Source: JBOHUC01 sp050733935
GTDB lineage: Bacteria > Eisenbacteria > RBG-16-71-46 > DASYSL01
DNA length: 15,422 bases
Assembly: GCA_050733935.1 (NCBI GenBank)
Contig: JBOHUC010000101.1
Coordinates: 1 to 15,422 of the forward strand
Direction of reading: 5' to 3'
Shown: piece by piece, positions 9,654-15,422 of the stretch
Layout: the number at the start of each line of letters is the position of its first letter
Numbering within the stretch: position 1 is the first letter of the stretch
Made by a program: the position numbers and the translations under genes
Notes under the pieces: model-generated
Databases searched by the model: none
Told to the model about the DNA's origin: nothing
Seen by the model: only the letters and a program-made list of their open reading frames with translations

Positions 9654-11960
9654 ATGAATCGACTCATGCCTGGCACGAACCTGGGTCCCTACACCATCGT
9701 CGCCCCGCTCGGCGCGGGCGGGATGGGCGAGGTCTACCGGGCGCGCGATCCGCGGCTCGATCGCGACGTTGCGCTCAAGGTGCTGCCCGCGGCGGTCGCG
9801 AACGACCCCGACCGTCTCGCGCGCTTCGAGCGGGAGGCGAGGACCGTCGCCGCTCTCAACCACCCGCACATCGTGACCATCCATTCGATCGAGCAGGCCG
9901 ACGGCATCCGCTTCCTGACCATGGAGCTGGTCGAAGGGGAGAGCCTCGATCGAATCGTACCGTCGGGGGGAATGACGGTCGCCCGCGCGGTCGATCTTGC
10001 GATCGGGGTCGCGGACGCGCTCGCACGGGCGCACGAGAAGGCGATCGTCCATCGCGACCTCAAGCCCGCGAACGTGATGGTCACCTCCGACGGTCGCGTG
10101 AAGGTGCTCGACTTCGGGCTCGCGAAGCCCGAAGAACGGCCCGAACGCGCGGGCAAACCGCGCGCGGGCGGGTCGGACGCGCTCACGATCGAGTCGCCGC
10201 TCTCGATGGCCGGCCAGGTCATGGGAACCGCACCCTACATGGCCCCCGAGCAGATCCGCGGCGAATCCGTCGACGGACGAGCGGATCTGTTCGCGTTCGG
10301 GATCATCTTCTACGAGCTTGTCACCGGGGAACGGCCCTTCACAGGGGCGACGTTTGCGGACGTGAGCTCCGCGATCCTGCGGGACACGCCCCGCCCGGCC
10401 CGGAAAGTGCGTGCGGACTTGCCCGCCGACATCGAGCGCCTCATCGGGCGGTGCCTCGAGAAGGACCGGGAACAGCGGATCCAGTCCGCCGCCGAAGTCC
10501 GGAAGGAGCTCGAGCGGGTGCGCCAGCTTCTCGCGTCCGGCCCGCGAATCCCCGCGTCCGTCTCGGAGGGACCGTCAATCGCGGTCCTGCCATTCACGAA
10601 CATGAGTGCCGATCCCGAGAACGAGTACTTCTCGGACGGACTCACCGAAGAAATGTTGAACGTGCTCGCGAAGAATCCGGGGCTCCGCGTGGCAGGCCGG
10701 ACGTCGTCGTTCGCGTTCAAGGGGAAGAACGAGGATCTGCGAGAGATCGGGCAGAAGCTCGGAGTCGCGACGCTGCTCGAGGGGAGCGTACGGAGGGCCG
10801 GGAACCGCGTCCGCATCACGGCGCAGCTCGTCAAGGCCGCCGATGGTTTCCACCTGTGGTCGGAGACCTACGACCGCGTGCTCGACGACATCTTTGCAGT
10901 GCAGGACGACATCGCGCAGTCCGTGGCGGCGGCGATGAACGTCGCGCTGCTCGGTCGGTCGTCCACGACCGGCCACGGAGATGGCGAGACCTACGATCTG
11001 TTCCTGCAGGCCCGCCATCTGATGATGCAGGGGCCCGGGCCGTCGCTCGTCCGGGCGGGCGAGCTCTTGCGCGAGGTCCTCGAGCGCTCGCCGGAGAATG
11101 CCCGCGCGTGGGCGGAGCTCGCGCGCGTGCACGCGACCCGGGCCGCACACGGATTCTCGCCCGTCCTCGAGGGGTACGGGAGCGCGCGGAAGGCCGTGGA
11201 GTCCGCGCTCGCCCTCGACGACAAGCTGCCCCAGGCTTATGAGGTCCTGGCCTACATCCTTTCGGCGTTCGAGCACCGGTGGGCCGAATCAGCCGCGGCA
11301 CTCGAGCAGGCTCGCGCGCTCGCACCCGGAGACGGTGGAATCCTGTCGTCATCGGCGATCGGGGAGGCCATCGCAGGCAACCTGGAGAAAGCGTTCCAAT
11401 TGAGCGCACGGGCGATCAAACTCGATCCGCTCAATGCATACGCTCACCAGCTCCGGGCGCGCGTTCTCGAGTGGTGCCGGAGAGACCGGGAGGCCGAGAT
11501 CGAGTATCGGACCGCACTCGAGCTCAGTCCGGGGATCGTCATGGCCCATACGTTCGTGGGCCGCCTTCTCGTGCTGCAGGGGAGGCACAAGGAGGGATTG
11601 GAGACGATCGCGAAGGAGCTTTCGAGCGGCTACCGCAACTACGGTCTGGCGATGGCGCACCACGAGATCGGCGACCGCGAGGCGTCGGACCGGGCGCTCG
11701 CAGCATTGCTGGCCGAAGGCGAGGATTGGGCGTTTCAAATCGCGTGCGCTCACGCCGCGCGCGGCGAGAAGGATGCGGCGTTCGAGTGGCTCGAGCGCGC
11801 CTACTTCCTGCGGGACTCCGGGATTCCCCTCACGGCCCTGGCGCGGCCCCTCGAAAGTCTCCACACCGATCCGCGCTGGCCGAAGTTCCTCGATCGCATC
11901 GGTCTCCGCCCCGTCGCACCACCGGCGAGCCCGTTGTCAGAGGATTCGGAACCGCGCTAG
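9654..11960 (+). CDS. Ser/Thr protein kinase with TolB/FlgO-like domain and TPRs
   Basis: This is a 768-residue signalling protein. Residues about 13-280 are a Hanks-type kinase with GAGGMGEVY, Lys42 in VALKVL, HRDLKPANVMV (Asp135), DFGLAKP (Asp153) and MAPEQ, so catalysis is expected. From about 305 to 430 follows the segment often found after such kinases and in class III cyclase-like proteins: PSIAVLPFTNMSADPENEYF, LRVAGRTSSFAFKG, LGVATLLEGSVRRAGNRVRI, LWSETYDR (FlgO/TolB N-terminal-like fold). About 440-740 is helical TPR repeats (for example AWAELARVHATRA, LDPLNAYAHQLRARVLEW), ending with LHTDPRWPKFLDRIGL, typical for the family. No membrane helix is obvious between kinase and TolB-like part. 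The substrate is unknown. Alternative start: ATG 9666. There is no Shine-Dalgarno before 9654, and a -10 box ends 9 nt upstream, so translation is probably leaderless. The TAG stop is part of the next gene's -10 box. Confidence 0.92.
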   Translation: MNRLMPGTNLGPYTIVAPLGAGGMGEVYRARDPRLDRDVALKVLPAAVANDPDRLARFEREARTVAALNHPHIVTIHSIEQADGIRFLTMELVEGESLDRIVPSGGMTVARAVDLAIGVADALARAHEKAIVHRDLKPANVMVTSDGRVKVLDFGLAKPEERPERAGKPRAGGSDALTIESPLSMAGQVMGTAPYMAPEQIRGESVDGRADLFAFGIIFYELVTGERPFTGATFADVSSAILRDTPRPARKVRADLPADIERLIGRCLEKDREQRIQSAAEVRKELERVRQLLASGPRIPASVSEGPSIAVLPFTNMSADPENEYFSDGLTEEMLNVLAKNPGLRVAGRTSSFAFKGKNEDLREIGQKLGVATLLEGSVRRAGNRVRITAQLVKAADGFHLWSETYDRVLDDIFAVQDDIAQSVAAAMNVALLGRSSTTGHGDGETYDLFLQARHLMMQGPGPSLVRAGELLREVLERSPENARAWAELARVHATRAAHGFSPVLEGYGSARKAVESALALDDKLPQAYEVLAYILSAFEHRWAESAAALEQARALAPGDGGILSSSAIGEAIAGNLEKAFQLSARAIKLDPLNAYAHQLRARVLEWCRRDREAEIEYRTALELSPGIVMAHTFVGRLLVLQGRHKEGLETIAKELSSGYRNYGLAMAHHEIGDREASDRALAALLAEGEDWAFQIACAHAARGEKDAAFEWLERAYFLRDSGIPLTALARPLESLHTDPRWPKFLDRIGLRPVAPPASPLSEDSEPR

Positions 11961-11963
11961 AAT
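11934..11963 (+). promoter_or_regulatory. Strong sigma70-like promoter inside the kinase 3' end
   Basis: TTGTCA (11934-11939), an 18-nt spacer and TAGAAT (11958-11963) each match the consensus at 5 of 6 positions. The -35 lies in the coding sequence of the kinase and its TAG stop forms the first half of the -10. A start near 11970 leaves a leader of about 27 nt containing AAGGAG before the ATG at 11997. Confidence 0.65.
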
Positions 11964-11983
11964 CATTCGCGTCCTCGGTCCCG

Positions 11984-11989
11984 AAGGAG
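11984..11989 (+). promoter_or_regulatory. Ribosome binding site of the secreted-protein gene
   Basis: AAGGAG lies 7 nt before ATG 11997, an ideal distance. With the promoter upstream it fixes 11997 as the intended start, although that ATG is not in the frame of the conserved body. Confidence 0.65.
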
Positions 11990-11996
11990 CTCCCCC

Positions 11997-12738
11997 ATGC
12001 CGTCCCCTTCGAGAGACTCCGCGCACCCCGCGCGCCTCGTGCTTCCGCCGTCCTCGTTGCGGCCTCATCAGCGGCCTTGTCGTCGGCGTCCCTTCCGCGC
12101 ATGCGGTCCCGTCGGGCCGACTCTCGTGGGACGATTGCGATCCCATCGTCACGAACAAGAACTGGGCCGGTCCAGGGACGTACGTGATGGTGATTTCCGC
12201 CCGCGGGCTCATCCCCGGAACGAGCGCGATCGCAACTTCGGTCCACACCGGCGCGACGGCCGATGCCTGGCACTTCGACGACGGGTTTGGGGGCGTATGG
12301 TGTCAACCGCAGGCGCGCCTTGCGATCTCGAGCACGGGCACGGCGTGTGAGGCGGCGCCCGTCATCGAGTTCTACTATGCGCGACAGATCTGGCTCACGC
12401 AGCCGCACCGGGGTGGCTTCGAGATCCAGGCGTCCTTCGAGGAGGACTTCGTTCCCGATTCGGATCTTCGGTACACCGTCGCGCGGCTGGCGTTCGACCA
12501 TTCCCATTCGGTGGTCGGACCCTCGCCGCCGGGGTCGGGAAACTGCGGCCGGGTGGAACAGCCCGCGTGCTTTGGTGCGGTCTCGCGCTACCTCATCGGA
12601 AGCACGGAGTTGCCGCTTCCACACGATTCCGACTTCCTCACGTGGCAGGACTACAATGAGGTTCGTTTCACTCCCTGTCCGGCGGCCGTCCCCGCGCAGG
12701 CGAAGACCTGGGGTCAGATCAAGAGCCAGTACCGCTGA
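11997..12738 (+). CDS. Small secreted hypothetical protein; start and body in different frames (apparent frameshift)
   Basis: The function is unknown. The body, open in one frame to the TGA at 12736-12738, shows the end of a signal peptide (GLISGLVVGVPSAHA, cleavage after AHA at 12097-12105). A mature part of about 210 residues follows, with SWDDC (12124-12138), six cysteines (possibly three disulfides) and a C-terminal TPCPAAVPAQAKTWGQIKSQYR-like end of which WGQIKSQYR is distinctive. I recall similar SWDDC...CP...WGxxKSxYR proteins from Candidatus Eisenbacteria genomes, but could not search. The promoter, AAGGAG and ATG 11997 point to a start one frame away: MPSPSRDSAHPARLVLPPSSL. Skipping one base near 12060 would join both parts into a sensible signal peptide. 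Either the sequence has a one-base error or the gene is a recent pseudogene. Without this, the first in-frame starts are GTG 12184 and ATG 12187, which lose the signal peptide and SWDDC. Confidence 0.65.
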
Positions 12739-12751
12739 GGGGAATCGCGCG

Positions 12752-13426
12752 TCAGTACGCGATCTCGGGCTGAGGCCGGCGCGGGCGGAAGAGGAACGTG
12801 AACACGAGCCCCGCGACGAACCCGCCGACGTGCGCGAGGTACGCCACGCCGCCGCCTCCGCGCCCGAGCGTGCCGACTCCCGTGAAGAGCTGGACGACGA
12901 TCCACATGCCGATCACGACGAGCGCCGGCACGGCCGCGACCTGGAAGAAAATCCAGACCATGACCCGGTTTCGCGGGAACATCATGAGGTAGGCCGCGAG
13001 CACGCCCGAGATGGCTCCCGAGGCGCCGAGGCTCGGGATCGTCGAGGCCGGGTCGGTGAACACGTGCGCGAGTGAAGCCGCCGCGCCGCACAGAAGATAA
13101 AAGATCAGATACTTGCCGTGTCCGAACGCGCTCTCGACGTTGTCGCCGAAGATTCCGAGATAGACCATGTTGCCGATCAAATGCGCCCAGCCGCCGTGCA
13201 GGAACATGGCACTCAGGATCGTCCACGGCACGGGGCCGCCGAGGTCGGCGCGACCGGTGTAGGCGGCTGGAATCACGGACCAGGTCGTAAGGAAGGATTC
13301 GAGCGATCCCTGCCCCATCGCGCCGAGCTCGAGAACGAACGCGAACACGTTGAGCGCGATGATCGTCAACGTGACGAACGGCACGCGATGTCGTTGCGAG
13401 TTGTCGTCGCCCAGCGGAATGAACAA
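12752..13426 (-). CDS. Rhomboid family intramembrane serine protease
   Basis: Rhomboids cut transmembrane helices inside the cytoplasmic membrane with a Ser-His dyad. The 224-residue product has about six hydrophobic segments: FVTLTIIALNVFAFVLEL, WTILSAMFLHGGWAHLIGN (the HGGWxHLxxN motif with Asn86 for the oxyanion hole), YLIFYLLCGAAASLAHVF, GVLAAYLMMF, WIFFQVAAVPALVVIGMWI and HVGGFVAGLVFTFLF. Catalytic Ser136 lies in GASGAISG and His199 in AHVGGF, so it should be active. The frame is open to 13537, but the upstream part has no homologous look. I chose TTG 13426 because GGGGAGGG (13431-13438) lies 4 nt before it and FIPLGDDNSQRHRVPFVT is how many bacterial rhomboids begin. It converges with the secreted-protein gene 13 nt away and is divergent from folB. 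The substrate is unknown. Confidence 0.93.
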   Translation of the reverse strand: MFIPLGDDNSQRHRVPFVTLTIIALNVFAFVLELGAMGQGSLESFLTTWSVIPAAYTGRADLGGPVPWTILSAMFLHGGWAHLIGNMVYLGIFGDNVESAFGHGKYLIFYLLCGAAASLAHVFTDPASTIPSLGASGAISGVLAAYLMMFPRNRVMVWIFFQVAAVPALVVIGMWIVVQLFTGVGTLGRGGGGVAYLAHVGGFVAGLVFTFLFRPRRPQPEIAY

Positions 13427-13430
13427 GCCG

Positions 13431-13438
13431 CCCTCCCC
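13431..13438 (-). promoter_or_regulatory. Ribosome binding site setting the TTG start of the rhomboid gene
   Basis: On the minus strand this reads GGGGAGGG, 4 nt before TTG 13426. It argues against starts further upstream in the same open frame. Confidence 0.5.
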
Positions 13439-13446
13439 GCGCTCTC

Positions 13447-13469
13447 CGAGCGCCCCAGTGGGGGCCTCG
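13447..13469 (-). promoter_or_regulatory. Hairpin in the rhomboid leader
   Basis: In the 190-nt gap between the divergent rhomboid and folB genes, GCCCC (13452-13456) pairs with GGGGC (13461-13465) across a 4-nt loop. Past a one-base bulge, CGAG (13447-13450) pairs with CTCG (13466-13469). This 9-bp stem lies about 9 nt upstream of the rhomboid ribosome binding site. A weak minus-strand TAGCGT (13485-13490) could be the -10 for that transcript. Confidence 0.3.
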
Positions 13470-13542
13470 AGCGGGCGCGCGCAGACGCTAGCACAGCCGC
13501 CGCCCGCACGTCCGCAAAGCGTTGTGCGAACGGGCATTCGCC

Positions 13543-13571
13543 TTGACTTGATGGCCCCTCGTGCCTACAGT
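13543..13571 (+). promoter_or_regulatory. Strong sigma70-like promoter for folB-folK
   Basis: TTGACT (13543-13548), exactly 17 nt, then TACAGT (13566-13571). This is the best -35/-10 pair in the window. The predicted start, about 13578-13582, falls on or just before ATG 13582. Confidence 0.7.
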
Positions 13572-13581
13572 CCCAAGCGTC

Positions 13582-13635
13582 ATGATTCGTGCGGATGCGC
13601 GCTTTCCGGCCCGCCCGTGGGCTCTGTGGCTCTGA
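13582..13635 (+). CDS. Possible leaderless 17-codon upstream ORF overlapping folB
   Basis: ATG 13582 lies where the promoter's transcript should begin and opens MIRADARFPARPWALWL, stopping at TGA 13633-13635. It overlaps both candidate folB starts (GTG 13617 and 13626) in another frame. Translation from a leaderless ATG could deliver ribosomes to folB. Nothing in the peptide is recognisable, and it may be a chance ORF or the trace of a one-base error at the folB start. Confidence 0.3.
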   Translation: MIRADARFPARPWALWL

Positions 13636-14045
13636 TCCGCCTCGAGGGGCTCTCGCTCTTCGGGCATCACGGTGCGAGCGCCTCGGAACGGCGCGCGGGC
13701 ACGCGTCTCGACGTGGACGTGCTGCTCGAAGTCGACTCGACGCGCGCGGAGCGGACGGATCGTTTGTCCGACACCGTGTCCTACGACGACATCGAGGCCG
13801 CGGTGCGCACGGTCGTGGAGCAGGACTCGTTCCGTCTCCTCGAAGCGCTGGCTGCGCATCTCGCGGCGACGTGCGTCGAGCGGTTCGGCGCGAACAGCGT
13901 CCGCGTCCGGCTCACGAAGCAGAATCTGGCCTGGCCCACGGGGGGCCGGGTCTCGGTTGAAGTCGCACGCACGGCCCCGGCCCCGGGGCGGGGACGACGG
14001 CCGCGCAACAAGGCACACAAGAAGGCAAAGAAGAGCGCACGATGA
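13617..14045 (+). CDS. folB: Dihydroneopterin aldolase
   Basis: FolB converts 7,8-dihydroneopterin to 6-hydroxymethyl-7,8-dihydropterin and glycolaldehyde in the cytoplasm, giving the substrate of FolK. The 142-residue product shows the family pattern: IRLEGLSLFGHHGASASERRAG (Glu24 in the position of the pterin-site Glu), DTVSYDDIEAAVRTVVE, FRLLEALAAHLA, and VRVRLTKQNLAWP with Lys101 matching the catalytic Lys of S. aureus FolB (Lys100). The protein is about 20 residues longer than usual because of a strongly basic tail (GRGRRPRNKAHKKAKKSAR). Starts GTG 13617 or GTG 13626 fit the expected N-terminus; neither has a clear Shine-Dalgarno. The stop overlaps the folK ATG (ATGA), so the pair is probably translationally coupled. 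Confidence 0.93.
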   Translation: MGSVALIRLEGLSLFGHHGASASERRAGTRLDVDVLLEVDSTRAERTDRLSDTVSYDDIEAAVRTVVEQDSFRLLEALAAHLAATCVERFGANSVRVRLTKQNLAWPTGGRVSVEVARTAPAPGRGRRPRNKAHKKAKKSAR

Positions 14046-14542
14046 AGGCCTACGTTGGACTGGGTTCGAATCTCGGGGAACGCGAAGCCCTGATCCGGGT
14101 CGCGATCGAAAACCTCGCGCGACTTCCGGAGACGCGGCTCGCGCGCGTCTCGTCGCTCTACGACACGGCACCGGTCGGCGAGCTCGACCAGCCCAACTTC
14201 CTGAACGCCGTCGCCCAGCTCGAGTCCGAGCTCACCGCGCGCCAGCTCCTGTGGAACATGCTGCTCGTCGAGCGCCGGCTCGGCCGCGTGCGTCACGCGT
14301 CGCGGCGCTACGGCCCGCGGACGATCGATCTCGACCTCCTCCTCTACGGGAACCTGGTGCTCGACGAGCCGGATCTCACCCTGCCGCATCCCGAGATCGC
14401 GAAACGCGCCTTCGTCCTGATCCCGCTCGTCGAGCTCGATCCGGGCCTCCTGCACCCCACGCTCGGAGAGACGGTCGCGGACCTGCTCGCGAAGCTCGAA
14501 GCGCGGCCCGCGGTCCGGCGCATGAGCCGGCTCTGGACCTGA
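14042..14542 (+). CDS. folK: 2-amino-4-hydroxy-6-hydroxymethyldihydropteridine diphosphokinase (HPPK)
   Basis: FolK transfers pyrophosphate from ATP to 6-hydroxymethyl-7,8-dihydropterin, the step before dihydropteroate synthase. The 166-residue product is typical: AYVGLGSNLGERE at the N-terminus, SSLYDTAPVG, QPNFLNAVAQLES, LLVERRLGRVRH, and the signature RYGPRTIDLDLLLYG, with Asp96 and Asp98 in the place of the two Mg-binding Asp (95 and 97 in E. coli), then LPHPEIAKRAFVLIPLVELDP. It directly follows folB with a 4-nt overlap and is followed after 23 nt by a deoxynucleoside kinase, a neighbour seen in other bacterial groups. Confidence 0.97.
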   Translation: MKAYVGLGSNLGEREALIRVAIENLARLPETRLARVSSLYDTAPVGELDQPNFLNAVAQLESELTARQLLWNMLLVERRLGRVRHASRRYGPRTIDLDLLLYGNLVLDEPDLTLPHPEIAKRAFVLIPLVELDPGLLHPTLGETVADLLAKLEARPAVRRMSRLWT

Positions 14543-14565
14543 CGCCGGGCGCGCCCCGGGGCGGC

Positions 14566-15422
14566 ATGCGAGAGAACCGCTACATCGTCGTCGAAGGCGT
14601 GATCGGGGTCGGGAAGACGAGCCTCGCGCGCCTGCTTTCCGAGCGCTTGAACGCGCGGCTCCTGCTCGAGGAAGTCGAGGAGAATCCGTTCCTCAAGGAC
14701 TTCTACGTCGACCGCGCGCGCTTCGCGTTCCAAACGCAGATGCACTTCCTGTTCAGCCGCTACCAGCAGCAACGCGAGCTCTGGCAGGGGGACCTGTTTC
14801 ACGAGCGCACCGTGTCCGACTACCTGTTCCAGAAGGATCGCGTGTTCGCGAACCTCAATCTCTCCGACAAGGAGCTGTCGCTGTACGAGAAGGTCGTGGG
14901 GTGGCTCGAGCTCGAGGTGACGCGCCCGGACGTGGTCGTGTACCTGCAGGCGAGCACGGACGTGCTCATGGAGCGGGTCGGAAAGCGCGGTCGCGTGTTC
15001 GAGCGCGACATGGACCGCGACTACATGCAGGCCTTGAACGAGGCGTACAACTACTTCTTCTTCCACTACACCGAGGCGCCGACGCTGGTCGTCAACACGA
15101 ACGGGATCGACTTCGTGAAGAACACGGCGGATCTCCTCGACCTCGAGGCCCGCATTCTCGCGCATCACGAGGGCACGGTGTACTACACGCCGATGCCGTC
15201 GCGCGACCGGAGGAAGATCCTGAAGCGCGGCGGAGAAATGTCCGGTCCGCCGCCGTCGCTCCTGCCGCCCGACGAGCCGCGCGCCGAACCGCAGACCGAA
15301 GGGCGGGAGCCGCCGGCCGATGCGCGTTCCCAGACGCCGGCCGACGCCTCGCTCGAGCCGTCGCTCGAGCTCGAAGACGAGGTCGCTGCCGCGACCAAGC
15401 CCGCGGTCGCCCGCCGCACGAC
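14566..15422 (+). CDS. Deoxynucleoside kinase (deoxyadenosine/deoxyguanosine kinase family), 3' end missing
   Basis: The enzyme phosphorylates deoxynucleosides with ATP in the salvage of DNA precursors. The frame is open from ATG 14566 to the window edge (285 codons). Motifs are the P-loop EGVIGVGKTS (Lys17), EEVEENPFLKDFY, FQTQMHFLFSRYQQ, ERTVSDYLF (the ERS/DRS-like position with the catalytic Glu/Arg region), PDVVVYLQAS, a LID-type RVGKRGRVFERDMD, and APTLVVNTNGIDFV. The kinase body should end near residue 210. After YYTPMPSRDRRKILKRGGEM comes a low-complexity stretch rich in Pro, Glu and Ala running to the edge, which most relatives lack. Which deoxynucleoside it prefers cannot be told from the sequence. 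There is no strong Shine-Dalgarno; GGGGCGG sits 2 nt from the ATG. Folate and nucleotide salvage genes are functionally close (thymidylate and purine synthesis). Confidence 0.92.
   Translation, partial: MRENRYIVVEGVIGVGKTSLARLLSERLNARLLLEEVEENPFLKDFYVDRARFAFQTQMHFLFSRYQQQRELWQGDLFHERTVSDYLFQKDRVFANLNLSDKELSLYEKVVGWLELEVTRPDVVVYLQASTDVLMERVGKRGRVFERDMDRDYMQALNEAYNYFFFHYTEAPTLVVNTNGIDFVKNTADLLDLEARILAHHEGTVYYTPMPSRDRRKILKRGGEMSGPPPSLLPPDEPRAEPQTEGREPPADARSQTPADASLEPSLELEDEVAAATKPAVARRT

Noticed and set aside
12748..12761. CGCGT-cagt-ACGCG inverted repeat between the convergent genes, possible bidirectional terminator
   Set aside because: The stem has only 5 bp, overlaps the rhomboid stop codon and has no T-tract on either strand.
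13427..13537. N-terminal extension of the rhomboid to 13537
   Set aside because: The added 37 residues do not resemble rhomboid sequence, and a good ribosome binding site precedes TTG 13426.
14552..14563. 12-bp perfect palindrome CGCCCCGGGGCG just before the deoxynucleoside kinase ATG
   Set aside because: A loopless all-GC palindrome is easily produced by chance at this base composition, and no promoter element accompanies it.

Overview
The window is about 15.4 kb of very GC-rich, densely coding bacterial DNA. It carries conserved housekeeping operons (lysine/diaminopimelate, folate) on either side of a block of signalling and secreted-protein genes. The best guess for the source is an uncultivated, Gram-negative-type member of the FCB/Eisenbacteria-like lineages. 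This rests on three things: a secreted FG-GAP/VCBS propeller with a C-terminal FlgD-like (type IX-style) domain, a Ser/Thr kinase joined to a TolB/FlgO-like domain and TPRs, and a small secreted Cys-containing protein of a kind I associate with Candidatus Eisenbacteria genomes. No rRNA or other phylogenetic marker is present to prove this.

Layout, left to right. (1) 2-652: 3' end of a GroEL-type chaperonin whose usual GGM tail is replaced by a Gly/Pro tail. (2) 803-1561: a putative lipoprotein with a C-terminal membrane helix. (3) 1581-4761: dapE, dapC and dapD, with both junctions overlapping as ATGA. These cover the three succinylase-branch steps from tetrahydrodipicolinate to LL-diaminopimelate, although the gene order is the reverse of the reaction order. 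dapE appears to use a CTG start. (4) 4774-7716: a 980-residue Ser/Thr kinase fused to a STAND/NB-ARC-like ATPase and TPRs, 12 nt after dapD. (5) 7822-9615: a secreted protein with an Ig-like domain, a regular seven-repeat beta-propeller and a FlgD-like C-terminal domain. (6) 9654-11960: a second Ser/Thr kinase with a TolB/FlgO-like domain and TPRs. A perfect 7-bp inverted repeat encloses its -10-like box just before the ATG. (7) 11997-12738: a small secreted protein whose start and signal-peptide frame do not match the frame of its body. (8) 12752-13426, minus strand: a rhomboid protease, the only minus-strand gene. (9) 13617-14542: folB and folK, overlapping, behind a strong sigma70-like promoter that would launch a nearly leaderless 17-codon upstream ORF. 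(10) 14566-end: a deoxynucleoside kinase with a Pro/Glu-rich C-terminal extension, running off the window.

The Dap enzymes feed lysine and peptidoglycan. FolB and FolK act in dihydrofolate synthesis, and the nucleoside kinase salvages DNA precursors. The block from 4774 to 12738 looks like lineage-specific sensing and secretion, but the sequence does not show that its parts work together. Several genes (9654, 13582, possibly 4774) have a TAnnnT -10-like box within about 10 nt of the ATG and little Shine-Dalgarno sequence, which suggests leaderless or very short-leader transcripts. I see no CRISPR array, insertion sequence, tRNA, rRNA or phage gene, and no clearly undescribed multi-gene system. 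The most distinctive signals are the operator-like repeat at the second kinase, the frame conflict in the secreted protein, the upstream ORF at folB and the kinase-STAND fusion.
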